Notes under the pieces: generated by a model | The model's input: only the letters and a program-made list of their open reading frames with translations | Told to the model about the DNA's origin: nothing | Databases searched by the model: none | Translations under genes and position numbers: made by a program | Shown here: positions 11,550 to 19,283 of the stretch, piece after piece | Numbering within the stretch: the first letter of the stretch is position 1 | Layout of the letters: each line of letters starts with the position of its first letter | IMG/VR virus record: IMGVR_UViG_3300018426_000089 | Coordinates: 1-33,001 of that record | Source: a virus | Strand: one strand, 5' to 3' | DNA length: 33,001 nt

Positions 11550-11580
11550 CCTGGGAGAAACGATCATTAATATAGGTTCC

Positions 11581-12072
11581 ATGGAAAAACACAAATCTTA
11601 TCGGCACCCCGGAACTGGAACCAGTAGGCGTAGATTTCGGCAGCTTGAACGTCGAGATTCTCATGTCCAAGATCGGGATCACTTTGGGAAACTCCTACAG
11701 GGCGAAAGATTGGCGCAGGGAATGACGGTTGCGGAACTTTCTTCGATCTGTGGATTAACAAAGGACTATCTGTACAAAATTGAACGAGGGGATGCAGTTC
11801 CCCCTGCAAGCGAGCGAATCGTGCAGATTGCTAAGGCAATGGGCGTAAACAAAGATCGCCTATTAAGTTATGCGAATTTGATATCAGAGGATGTAGAAGA
11901 AGATATTTTCAATAATCCTGAGCTTATTTGCAGTATTATTCGAGAGATGTCAGGACATGGAAAGTCTGGGCTTAAGTATTTTCTCAGTATAATTAAGGAA
12001 GCTTCGTTTAATATTAAAGAGGCTCGTCTTGAGAATCTTCTTGAGAAAGAAGAAGTTCTATCTTCTCTGTGA
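11581..12072 (+). CDS. XRE-family transcriptional regulator 2
   Basis: A 163-residue protein with an XRE helix-turn-helix at about residues 34-90 (FGKLLQGERLAQGMTVAEL, then GLTKDYLYKIERGDAVPP), and a conserved LISEDVEEDIFNNPELICSIIREM that parallels the end of regulator 1. The first 33 residues are Arg/His-rich and unlike the rest. The ATG has only a weak AGG before it. The frame is open from 11521, directly after an eight-A run in regulator 1, so a frameshift fusion of the two is possible. The 3' end overlaps the convergent gene 12014-12742 by 59 bases. Confidence 0.75.
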   Translation: MEKHKSYRHPGTGTSRRRFRQLERRDSHVQDRDHFGKLLQGERLAQGMTVAELSSICGLTKDYLYKIERGDAVPPASERIVQIAKAMGVNKDRLLSYANLISEDVEEDIFNNPELICSIIREMSGHGKSGLKYFLSIIKEASFNIKEARLENLLEKEEVLSSL

Positions 12073-12742
12073 TCAGAGACACCTTTTTAACAACGGATTT
12101 CCATCCTTTAGGATTTGCTAAATTGCCGATGAATGCATCGAGTACATCTTCCTGCACTTCTGATACTTCGAATAGCTTATTGGCAAATTCTCCGGCCAGA
12201 GTGTTGACCCCCTTGCTAAAAACATCTGGTCCTTCTTCTTTTATTTCATCTCTGAATTTTCTCACAGAATACTTAGAATTCAATATTTTTTGCTCTTCGG
12301 CATATTCTAAGAGATCAATTGCTCTTTTCCCTGTTCGCGTTGCCGCGTCAGCCGCAGCTTCATAATATGAGATTTCCTTAATGAAGAACTCTGCGTCACT
12401 TCCTCTTTCTTCAAATCTTGGCAGCAGAATCTCTCTGTATATTTTCCCGAGTCTTGAGATTCTACTTTTATGCATTTCAAATACTTTAGATAGTTCGTCT
12501 GAAACCTTTTCACCAACGCCAGCTTTCTCTTGTGCGAGTCCTACGCATACTGCCATTGACATCCAGGATCCTTGAAATACAACACGAACCTGTTTAAATG
12601 CATCTGATATTGTTTCAACAGAGGCGCTACTAAGAGCCTCTTTAACCTGTATGGGATTAATTATTTTCTCGAAAAAAGCTAATCTTTCAGCCAGCTCCGC
12701 TCTGTTGATATGTTCAAGGGAACGATCAGTGGCTTGACTCAT
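12014..12742 (-). CDS. Hypothetical protein, 242 residues
   Basis: A mostly helical, charged protein (MSQATDRSLEHINRAELAERL ... QVRVVFQGSWMSMAVCVGLAQEK ... SVRKFRDEIKEEGPDVFSKGV ... WKSVVKKVSLITEKIELLLSQE). The RKFRDEIKE and Y-S-x-R-K-F patterns resemble DNA-binding phage or plasmid proteins of the ParB/DUF3102 kind, but no domain can be named. ATG follows AAAGGAGG by five bases. It overlaps the upstream membrane-peptide gene by 17 bases, so the two are translated together. Divergent from the Cas4-like gene at 13041. Confidence 0.7.
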   Translation of the reverse strand: MSQATDRSLEHINRAELAERLAFFEKIINPIQVKEALSSASVETISDAFKQVRVVFQGSWMSMAVCVGLAQEKAGVGEKVSDELSKVFEMHKSRISRLGKIYREILLPRFEERGSDAEFFIKEISYYEAAADAATRTGKRAIDLLEYAEEQKILNSKYSVRKFRDEIKEEGPDVFSKGVNTLAGEFANKLFEVSEVQEDVLDAFIGNLANPKGWKSVVKKVSLITEKIELLLSQEDSQDEPL

Positions 12743-12965
12743 CGGGGCCTCCTTTGATGCTCATTAGTTCATCCATTCTTTGGGATCTAATAGCAGTTTC
12801 GATACCCTGCTTGATAGAATTTGAAAACAACTTAGCCGATTCCTGCTGGATCTTTTGATTTTGTGCAAGAACGCGACGAGCAGAAACTCCCATGAAGATC
12901 AGGATAGAAATAATAGATGACGTTACTCCGATAGATAGCCCTAATGCGAAAGAGATTAAATCCAT
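12726..12965 (-). CDS. Small single-span membrane protein
   Basis: A 79-residue protein starting MDLISFALGLSIGVTSSIISILIFMGV at ATG 12965, six bases after AAGGAG. One transmembrane segment (about residues 3-27), then ARRVLAQNQKIQQESAKLF and a helical cytoplasmic tail. A longer reading upstream would run into the promoter region. Coupled to the 242-residue gene that follows it. Confidence 0.65.
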   Translation of the reverse strand: MDLISFALGLSIGVTSSIISILIFMGVSARRVLAQNQKIQQESAKLFSNSIKQGIETAIRSQRMDELMSIKGGPDESSH

Positions 12966-12988
12966 TTTACGCTCCTTGGTAAATGATG

Positions 12989-13017
12989 TTGACCACGATT
13001 GAATAATCGTATACGAA
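12989..13017 (+). promoter_or_regulatory. Promoter with overlapping palindromic operator for the replication operon
   Basis: TTGACC (12989-12994), a 17-base spacer and TACGAA (13012-13017) form a moderate sigma70-type promoter. The spacer holds the perfect inverted repeat ACGATT-GAAT-AATCGT (12995-13010), followed by the overlapping palindrome CGTATACG (13008-13015). An operator placed between -35 and -10 would repress directly. The neighbouring XRE proteins are the natural candidates to bind it. Confidence 0.5.
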
Positions 13018-13040
13018 AAAAGAGAGAGGTTCAATAGTCA

Positions 13041-14159
13041 ATGAAAAACGAAAATCGAGATTTGCCCCGATTGGATCGGATTATCCCTGAAATTGCTAAG
13101 GCTACGAAGATGGCCGAGCAAGAAGAATCCTCCTACTACCCCAGGGTTTCAAACTCCGGATCCTGTCTGAGATCTTTAGTATATCAGGCAAACGGAGAGA
13201 AGCCCCGCCCGCACTCGGGAAGAATGGCACTAATATTCGAAGATGGTAATGTGCATGAGGATGTAACGATAAAGTGGCTCGAAGAGAGCTCTTACCCAAT
13301 TCGGCACTCTCAATTGGGAGTGGTGGTAGCAGAGATAGAAGGTGCCCCAGAGGGACACAGAATAGACAAAACTAGCGGAGAAAAGATTCCGCTTTCCACT
13401 TTGTATGGTCATATTGATGGATTAATTCTAACAGACGACACATCGGCTCTCTTCGAGCATAAAGCATTGGGTTCGTTTGCCTTTGATAATCTAAACAAAG
13501 AACCCCCTCTCGGCTACATCGCACAGTGTTGTTGTTATATCAGGGGACTACAGGATCAAGGTTTCGATTTAGACGAAGCTGTTCTTGTTTGTAAGTCAAA
13601 GAATACATCGGAGTATAAGCAAATAAATATTGTATACTCCAGAGATCAAGATTCCGCGAATGTCAACTACCTGTGGAATGGAAACCATAGCTACCATGAG
13701 AATATAGTTAGTGAAGTAATTGAATTGCACAATCAAGTAGAAGAGCACAGGAATAACGGAACTATTCCGGACAGGCCCTATCCATACGACGATTGGCATT
13801 GTAGATTCTGTGGCTTCCAGGATAAATGCTGGGAGAATATATCTGACGAAATATTGTCTTACTCAAAGGTTGAGGATATTGACCCATCCGATGACATATA
13901 TGAATTAATTGCAATGCTGGCCGATGGAAGGGAGGAAGAGCGATCTCTCAAGTCTAGAATGCGCGATATTAGATCTGATTTAATGAAGGTCTTGACTTCT
14001 AGGCATATAAAGTCTGGAAGATGCGGGTCCTTGGAGTTTACCCTTAAAGCCTTCACTAAAAAATCTCTTGATTCATCCTTGATTCCGGAAGAGATTCGGG
14101 ATATGGCAACCAAAGAAGTTGTAATCCAAACTATTTCCACAAAAATGATAAAGGACTGA
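13041..14159 (+). CDS. Cas4/RecB-like PD-(D/E)XK exonuclease with Fe-S cysteines
   Basis: A 372-residue protein with the RecB-type nuclease motifs: GHIDGLI (D126), FEHKALG (E139-K141) and QCCCYIRGL (Q162). Four cysteines fit an iron-sulphur site as in Cas4 and AddB: C42 in SGSCLRSLVY, and C254, C257 and C263 in CRFCGFQDKC. The C-terminal 90 residues are a charged helical extension (REEERSLKSRMRDIRSDLMKVL). Located directly before the Sak4-like ATPase and SSB, it probably trims DNA ends for single-strand annealing recombination. Start ATG follows a weak GAGAGG. Confidence 0.85.
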   Translation: MKNENRDLPRLDRIIPEIAKATKMAEQEESSYYPRVSNSGSCLRSLVYQANGEKPRPHSGRMALIFEDGNVHEDVTIKWLEESSYPIRHSQLGVVVAEIEGAPEGHRIDKTSGEKIPLSTLYGHIDGLILTDDTSALFEHKALGSFAFDNLNKEPPLGYIAQCCCYIRGLQDQGFDLDEAVLVCKSKNTSEYKQINIVYSRDQDSANVNYLWNGNHSYHENIVSEVIELHNQVEEHRNNGTIPDRPYPYDDWHCRFCGFQDKCWENISDEILSYSKVEDIDPSDDIYELIAMLADGREEERSLKSRMRDIRSDLMKVLTSRHIKSGRCGSLEFTLKAFTKKSLDSSLIPEEIRDMATKEVVIQTISTKMIKD

Positions 14160-14164
14160 AAGCA

Positions 14165-15163
14165 ATGGAATTTAGAAAAGCAGAACGGAAAAAGGCTCGT
14201 GCAAGATGCGCCATCTGTGGCCCTGCGGGGGCTGGCAAAACGCATGGGGCGCTTCTTCTTGCGGCTGGACTGGGGAAGAAGATTCTCCTGATCGATACGG
14301 AGAACGGATCTGGAGATCTAGAGGCGGGCAAGCCGGGTATTCCAGATTATTATGTGGCTACGATGAAGCCGCCATTTGATCCTTCAAAGTACATTGAGAT
14401 CATAAAGGAAGCTGAATCTCAGATGGATGTTATCATCATTGATTCCTTGTCTCATGCTTGGGCTGGATCTGGTGGCTTGCTTGATCAGCAGGGGAAAATA
14501 TCGGATAGGGGGACTAACTCCTTCGCAGCTTGGCGACAGATCACTCCTAAGCACAATGCTCTTGTAGATTGCATGCTACAGAGTTCTGCACATATAATTG
14601 CAACAATGAGAAGTAAGCAGGAGTATGTTCTAGAAGAAGATTCAAGAGGGAAGAAATCTCCTCGAAAAGTAGGCATGGCCCCAGTTCAGAGAGAAGGGCT
14701 TGAATATGAGTTTACAATTGTATTCGATGTCGATCAGAAAACTCACACCGCCATGGCGACGAAAGATCGGTCTTCTCTTTTTCCTCCTGATGAGATGTTT
14801 AAGATCTCGCGGTCTACTGGGGAACAGATTAATCAGTGGCTTGATTCCGGGACAACAATCCTAGCCGGTGAGGATTCTACGAGCCAAGAATCCTCACCGG
14901 CTAGCGCGAGCGAAGAGACGCGAGCACCTGAAGTACCAAGGGCATCCGAGAATAAGGTGAAGGAGATAGAGCCAAAGGGTAAAACATCCGATAGAGAAAT
15001 GAATAAGAACGAGAAGAACAAGCTATTGATGATAGCCAAGGAAGCGGGATACGAATCGATGGCTGAGGCTATCGAGCTTCTTGGTGGTGAAATCGATGAA
15101 GTAAGAACTTTGTCTCAAGGAAGGGCCTTGGCGACAAAGATAAAGTCTAACCCCAAATCCTAA
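14165..15163 (+). CDS. Sak4-like RecA-fold ATPase (AAA_24)
   Basis: A 332-residue protein with Walker A GPAGAGKT (residues 19-26), IDTENGSG after strand 2, and Walker B DVIIIDSLSH (88-97). The layout, with a short N-terminus and the core alone, is that of phage Sak4 single-strand annealing ATPases. Residues about 225-285 form a Ser/Glu/Pro-rich linker, and the last 50 residues are a small helical domain (NKLLMIAKEAGYESMAEAIELLGG) resembling those that contact SSB or DNA in related proteins. Five bases after the Cas4-like stop, and followed by ssb. Confidence 0.8.
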   Translation: MEFRKAERKKARARCAICGPAGAGKTHGALLLAAGLGKKILLIDTENGSGDLEAGKPGIPDYYVATMKPPFDPSKYIEIIKEAESQMDVIIIDSLSHAWAGSGGLLDQQGKISDRGTNSFAAWRQITPKHNALVDCMLQSSAHIIATMRSKQEYVLEEDSRGKKSPRKVGMAPVQREGLEYEFTIVFDVDQKTHTAMATKDRSSLFPPDEMFKISRSTGEQINQWLDSGTTILAGEDSTSQESSPASASEETRAPEVPRASENKVKEIEPKGKTSDREMNKNEKNKLLMIAKEAGYESMAEAIELLGGEIDEVRTLSQGRALATKIKSNPKS

Positions 15164-15175
15164 GGAGGGATTATT

Positions 15176-15538
15176 GTGATTAATAAGATTATTCTAGTTG
15201 GAAGACTTGGTCAGGATCCTGAAGTTCAGTCTCTTGGTCAATCCGGTGACAATGTAACTCGCTTCTCTCTTGCTACATCTCGCAAGTTCAATACTAGGGA
15301 TGGAGAAAAGAAGGAAACGACTCAATGGCACAAGATTCAATGCTTTGGCATTCAAGGCGAGAATTGTGCCAAATATCTCAGGAAGGGTAGTTTAGTTTTT
15401 ATTGAAGGCGAAGTTCGATATAGGAAGTACGAAAAGGATGGGGTGGAGAGATACGCCACAGACATTTATGCACAAAATGTACAGTTTCTAGACAGCAGGA
15501 AGTCTGAAGATAGCGAAGATGGTGATATCCCGTTTTAA
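15176..15538 (+). CDS. ssb: Single-stranded DNA-binding protein
   Basis: A 120-residue OB-fold SSB: MINKIILVGRLGQDPEVQ at the start, TRFSLATSRKF, TQWHKIQCFG, YLRKGSLVFIEGEVRYRKY, and the acidic tip DGDIPF, the family's partner-docking tail. The linker is very short, as in many phage SSBs. GTG start at 15176, seven bases after AAGGAGG. A strong hairpin ends the transcript just downstream. Confidence 0.95.
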   Translation: MINKIILVGRLGQDPEVQSLGQSGDNVTRFSLATSRKFNTRDGEKKETTQWHKIQCFGIQGENCAKYLRKGSLVFIEGEVRYRKYEKDGVERYATDIYAQNVQFLDSRKSEDSEDGDIPF

Positions 15539-15566
15539 CATTTGAGTTAATAGGAAAATAGATATA

Positions 15567-15609
15567 AAATAAATAGGCACACTGATAACTTCGGTGTGCC
15601 TATTTATTT
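15567..15609. terminator. Strong bidirectional hairpin touching the next start codon
   Basis: A perfect 16-bp stem (AAATAAATAGGCACAC/GTGTGCCTATTTATTT) with an 11-base loop ends one base before ATG 15610. It can terminate transcription in both directions, with T/A-rich flanks. It also leaves no room for a Shine-Dalgarno before the AP2 gene. Confidence 0.8.
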
Positions 15610-16164
15610 ATGTCATCATTAAAAGGTATAGACTACGACTCCAGGTGCCAAAAGTATCGGGCCAGATTAACAAGGAACGGGTGCGTCTATCACCTTGGTT
15701 ACTTTGTCAATAAAGATGACGCAATTAAGGCTCGAAAGAAAGCAGAGGAAGAATTTGAGAAGGGGAATAAGATTGATTTCCTGCATTCTTATTCTACTTC
15801 ATCCGTTCCGCCTGAAATAGAAGACGATCCATATCTTTTCTTCTTGTCGATTGGCGACTCAAGCAATGAATCATCCCCAGAAAAAAACATCCGACTTTCT
15901 GTGTTAGTTCAGGCGGTGAAAGATTTTCTTACAGACAAAGATAAGGAGTCGCAGAAGAATGCCCGGGATTGGTTTGCGAACAAAACCCAGAGCGCCGAGA
16001 CATATACATTTGAAGATGTTTGCGAAATACTATCAATAGATAGCAGCTATGTACGCAAGTGCCTTAAGAAGTCAGCGAGAAATAAGAAGAAGGTTTTAAG
16101 TAGAATAGGAAGAAGATTAGTACGGAGTTACTCTCCCTCAGGTAGCAACCCTAACAATCAATAA
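15610..16164 (+). CDS. AP2-domain protein with phage-specific C-terminal domain
   Basis: A 184-residue protein. Residues about 4-50 form an AP2-like DNA-binding domain (SLKGIDYDSRCQKYRARLTR, HLGYFVNKDDAIKARKKAEEEF), the kind often joined to HNH endonucleases. No HNH motif follows; instead residues about 105-155 (QKNARDWFANKT, YTFEDVCEILSIDSSYVRKCLKKS) match the domain in 9930-10286 and 21519-22013. The end is basic (RNKKKVLSRIGRRLVR). Its start codon lies right after the hairpin, so it may use a different start signal or weak re-initiation. Confidence 0.75.
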   Translation: MSSLKGIDYDSRCQKYRARLTRNGCVYHLGYFVNKDDAIKARKKAEEEFEKGNKIDFLHSYSTSSVPPEIEDDPYLFFLSIGDSSNESSPEKNIRLSVLVQAVKDFLTDKDKESQKNARDWFANKTQSAETYTFEDVCEILSIDSSYVRKCLKKSARNKKKVLSRIGRRLVRSYSPSGSNPNNQ

Positions 16165-16173
16165 AAGGTAAAA

Positions 16174-17820
16174 ATGCCGATAATAGGATTTACCGCTTCG
16201 GAGTATGGTCCAAGCTGCAAGCCGGCAGAATGGGTGGATTCAGAGTCTTTCAAGAAGTATGCCGAGGAATGCAAAGCAGTTGGTTCGAAATATAATGCTG
16301 ATAGTAAGTCATTTATTGTTCCATTAAAAAAAGTAATGGAGCTATCCAGAAAGCTCAAGGGCTGTGGATTTGGCGTAAGGATTTCACCTACTCTGTTAGG
16401 TTTTATAAACAAAATAGAAGGCGAAAAATCGGAGTCTGATTTTCTAAGTAATGTTAAGAAGCGACTATCTGATAAGGGCTTGAAGCTATATCCTCATCAG
16501 GAACATGGGATAGAGTTTTTATCGAGCAGGAGCAACGCTGCTTTATTCGACTCCATGGGAGTTGGCAAAACTTGCCAGTCCATATGTTCAATACCTCTAA
16601 ACTCTCCGGTTATCGTAATATGTCCTGCTGTTGTTAAGCAGTCTTGGGTAAATGAATTTGAACTATGGGGCGATTCATTCAGGTGTTCAATTTTGTCGGG
16701 GCGCGGCAATTTCAGGTGGCCGTTACCTGGCGAAGTTGTCATATTAAACTATGAAATATTGCCATCGGCATTCAGGAAGGGAAAGCTTGGATACTGCATT
16801 GATGAGAAATATGGCAAGCCTGAAATAGGTACAATTGTAATATGCGACGAAGCCCATAAGGCGAAGAATCCCAATGCTCGCAGGACCAAGTCTACAAAGG
16901 CCATTGCAAGGGCAGCAACTAACAAGAAGGGAAAAATATGGTTACTCACTGGTACCCCTCTAATGAATAAGCCTCCTGAGCTTTGGAATATCCTCGGCAT
17001 AGCTGATCTTCAGGAAAAATCATTTGGTACATGGAAAAGTTTTGTTTATAAGTTTAATGGAAAGCCTACTGGATATAATAGGACGCTTGAGTGGGGCAGT
17101 CCTCGTCCTGAAGTGATTAGCTCGATAAGAAAGGTTTCTTTGCGAAGGAGTCTTTCTGCCGTCGTAAAAGACATGCCCCCTAAGACTCGCCAAGATATTG
17201 TGGTAGAAATCGATCAGCAAACACAGGATCAGTGTGAAACGGCAATGCGAGAGTTGGACAAGCTAGGGATTCGACTCGAAGACGCGATGAACTCCAGCTT
17301 GCAAACAAAGAGAGAAGAGCCAGCATTTCAAGAGCTATCCAAAGCTAGATCAATGCTTGCTATATCCAAGGTTCCTGCCGCTCTTGCTATAATTGAAGAA
17401 TTCGAAGAGGAAGTAGAGCCTCTGGTTGTATTTTCTTCAATGCGAGCCCCGATTGACAGCCTAATTGGCAGAAACGGATGGGAGGTTATAACTGGTAGCA
17501 TCAGTCATACCTCTAGGTCTGCAACTGTTAAAAAATTTCAAGAGGGTAAGCTAAGGGGAATTGGTTTAACAATTGGAGCCGGGGGTGTTGGGATAACATT
17601 AACGAATGGCGCCTATGCCCTTTTCGTTGACTTAGACTGGAATCCGGCTAATATAAATCAGGCAGAAGATAGAATACATAGGATAGGTCAATCTAGGCCT
17701 CAAATAATTAAGAGGATAATAGCCAATCACTCTCTGGACAAGAAGATATGTTCAATCTTAACTAAGAAGCAAAAAATAATAGACGCGAGCATATCGGCGT
17801 CAGAAGACGGGAGATTATAA
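16174..17820 (+). CDS. SNF2-family helicase (DEAH)
   Basis: A 548-residue protein. An N-terminal 80-residue HARP-like region (MPIIGFTASEYGPSC..., SFIVPLKKVMELSRKL) comes before the helicase core: LYPHQEHGIEFL, Walker A DSMGVGKT (126-133), VICPAVVKQSW, DEAH box (225-228), LLTGTP (257-262), then in lobe 2 LVVFSSM, GVGITLTNGAY and QAEDRIHRIGQ (about 495-505). This matches SMARCAL1/HARP-like phage SNF2 proteins that act on forked or annealed DNA. It fits with the neighbouring recombination genes. Confidence 0.92.
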   Translation: MPIIGFTASEYGPSCKPAEWVDSESFKKYAEECKAVGSKYNADSKSFIVPLKKVMELSRKLKGCGFGVRISPTLLGFINKIEGEKSESDFLSNVKKRLSDKGLKLYPHQEHGIEFLSSRSNAALFDSMGVGKTCQSICSIPLNSPVIVICPAVVKQSWVNEFELWGDSFRCSILSGRGNFRWPLPGEVVILNYEILPSAFRKGKLGYCIDEKYGKPEIGTIVICDEAHKAKNPNARRTKSTKAIARAATNKKGKIWLLTGTPLMNKPPELWNILGIADLQEKSFGTWKSFVYKFNGKPTGYNRTLEWGSPRPEVISSIRKVSLRRSLSAVVKDMPPKTRQDIVVEIDQQTQDQCETAMRELDKLGIRLEDAMNSSLQTKREEPAFQELSKARSMLAISKVPAALAIIEEFEEEVEPLVVFSSMRAPIDSLIGRNGWEVITGSISHTSRSATVKKFQEGKLRGIGLTIGAGGVGITLTNGAYALFVDLDWNPANINQAEDRIHRIGQSRPQIIKRIIANHSLDKKICSILTKKQKIIDASISASEDGRL

Positions 17821-17821
17821 A

Positions 17822-17950
17822 ATGGAAAATATAAACACTAAGCTGATTGTTGAGTACGAAAAGGAAATAGCATTCCTCAAGAATCAAAATAAATTGCTTC
17901 TTGAGAGAATTAAAAATCTGGAAGGGGAACTAGAAGGGCGTGAGGAGTGA
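17822..17950 (+). CDS. Small coiled-coil protein, 42 residues
   Basis: A short frame between the helicase and the resolvase, starting MENINTKLIVEYEKEIAFL and continuing KNQNKLLLERIKNLEGELEG. The regular Leu/Ile spacing indicates one coiled-coil helix. It begins one base after the helicase stop and overlaps the next gene's GTG by 11 bases, so coupling makes it plausible. It could dimerise or link a partner; function unknown. Confidence 0.55.
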   Translation: MENINTKLIVEYEKEIAFLKNQNKLLLERIKNLEGELEGREE

Positions 17951-18464
17951 TGAGGAAATAAGAATTCTTTTCGCGAAGTTTAGATCCGGCAATACTAATT
18001 TATCGCAGTTTTGCAAGAAGAATAATATATCCACATCTGGATTCCGAAAAAGGTGCTCGGTCCTTTTCCCTGATGAGTGGAGTTCTTGCATTGAATATAA
18101 GAAACCAAAGCAAACGCAATATCAACTGGGCAGGAGCTTTGAATATCGAACAAGAAAGATACTAGAAGACAATGGATATTATGTAGTCAGGTCCGCTCAG
18201 TCTAAGGGTTTAATAGATCTTGTTGCCTTGAAGAAGGGGGAAGTTTTGATTGTTCAATGTAAGAGAGGCGGAATATTGGACAAGGAAGAATGGGACAGCT
18301 TACTTGAGCTTTCGGTTGCGATTGGGGCAACTCCTGTTTTCTCTGAAAGGTCGGATGGTTTGCAGACAAATTTCTGGAGAATAAACCGATCAAAGCCGAA
18401 ACGGAAGGCCGAGGACGCACTTTCTTTGATGGCGATTTTCGCAAAGAAAAAGGCTTCTGCTTGA
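17940..18464 (+). CDS. Holliday-junction-resolvase-like PD-(D/E)XK protein with N-terminal helix-turn-helix
   Basis: A 174-residue protein. Residues about 20-45 (LSQFCKKNNISTSGFRKRC) look like a small DNA-binding helix-turn-helix. Residues 60-150 match Hjc/Hje-type resolvases or VRR-NUC-like enzymes: GRSFEYRTRKILEDNGYYVV (E68), KGLIDLVAL (D93), VLIVQCKRGG (Q106-x-K108). Such enzymes cut branched DNA before packaging. GTG start at 17940 overlapping the coiled-coil gene. The last 25 residues are basic. Confidence 0.8.
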   Translation: MRSDEEIRILFAKFRSGNTNLSQFCKKNNISTSGFRKRCSVLFPDEWSSCIEYKKPKQTQYQLGRSFEYRTRKILEDNGYYVVRSAQSKGLIDLVALKKGEVLIVQCKRGGILDKEEWDSLLELSVAIGATPVFSERSDGLQTNFWRINRSKPKRKAEDALSLMAIFAKKKASA

Positions 18465-18509
18465 TCCCTCCTTACGAAAATGCAAAGTTGGGGATAGGGA
18501 GGCGGCAAA

Positions 18510-19283
18510 TTGGCCAGGATTATCCGAAGGCTAGATCTCTACGAAAATCCAAAATTCTGTAATCTTCCGCAGAGTTGCAGGAATGCTCTGGTCATTTTCC
18601 ACTTCGCAACGCCGAGACATACCCCATACGGAATTATTGATTTCAGAGACAATAAGACATTAAAAATAATAAATGACAACATACCTAACATAAGATCCTG
18701 CATATCGACTCTGGGCAGCGATGGGATGATAACTGCAGACAGAAAATTTAAGATAATATTCTTACACGACACATTCAAGTCTCACATCTTTCAGTCGCCT
18801 TCGCCAAGGGAGATATCCTACTGGAAAAAGTTCATATCGGGCAATATATCGCATTCAAATGCTATACAGATGTGGAAGAAGGAACTAAGAGTCGATCTAA
18901 AGAATTTCCCTACAAGATCAAGAAAAGCTGTAATTGATGCAATCTTCCCTGATGAGTCCTCTGCCAAAACTGGGGGCTCAAGGGAATCTAGGGAAGTTAT
19001 AGAATACTTCACGTCTAGATTTAGCGAGCTTGGATATGGTAGCTACGTTCCCAAATGGGGCAGAGAGTCTGTCGCGGTTTCTGATGTTTTAGATTCAATT
19101 GATATAGAGGAGATGAAAGCTAGAATAGATAGATACTTATCCAATGATTGGTATATGAAAAATCAAGGGGCTGACATAATAAGGTTTTGCTCCCTTATAA
19201 ATAGATTTGCTCAAAGAGAAGAGATATCGAATGAGAAGTCTCCAGGCTCTGACTACTGGGATATAGTCAAAAAGAGAAAGTGA
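18510..19283 (+). CDS. Replication initiator or helicase-loader-like protein
   Basis: A 257-residue protein starting at TTG 18510, seven bases after GGGAGG. The N-terminal half (NLPQSCRNALVIFHFATPR, YGIIDFRDNKTLKII, IRSCISTLGSDGMI) reads as a winged-helix fold like phage replisome organisers. The C-terminal part (FTSRFSELGYGSY, EEMKARIDRYLSNDWYMKNQGADIIRFCSLINRFA) resembles the C-terminal helices of phage O/DnaD-type loaders, with the W-x-K/x-P-x-x-I-x-x-F/I-x-x-F-like end. Overlaps the primase-helicase start by four bases (GTGA), supporting joint function at the origin. Confidence 0.6.
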   Translation: MARIIRRLDLYENPKFCNLPQSCRNALVIFHFATPRHTPYGIIDFRDNKTLKIINDNIPNIRSCISTLGSDGMITADRKFKIIFLHDTFKSHIFQSPSPREISYWKKFISGNISHSNAIQMWKKELRVDLKNFPTRSRKAVIDAIFPDESSAKTGGSRESREVIEYFTSRFSELGYGSYVPKWGRESVAVSDVLDSIDIEEMKARIDRYLSNDWYMKNQGADIIRFCSLINRFAQREEISNEKSPGSDYWDIVKKRK

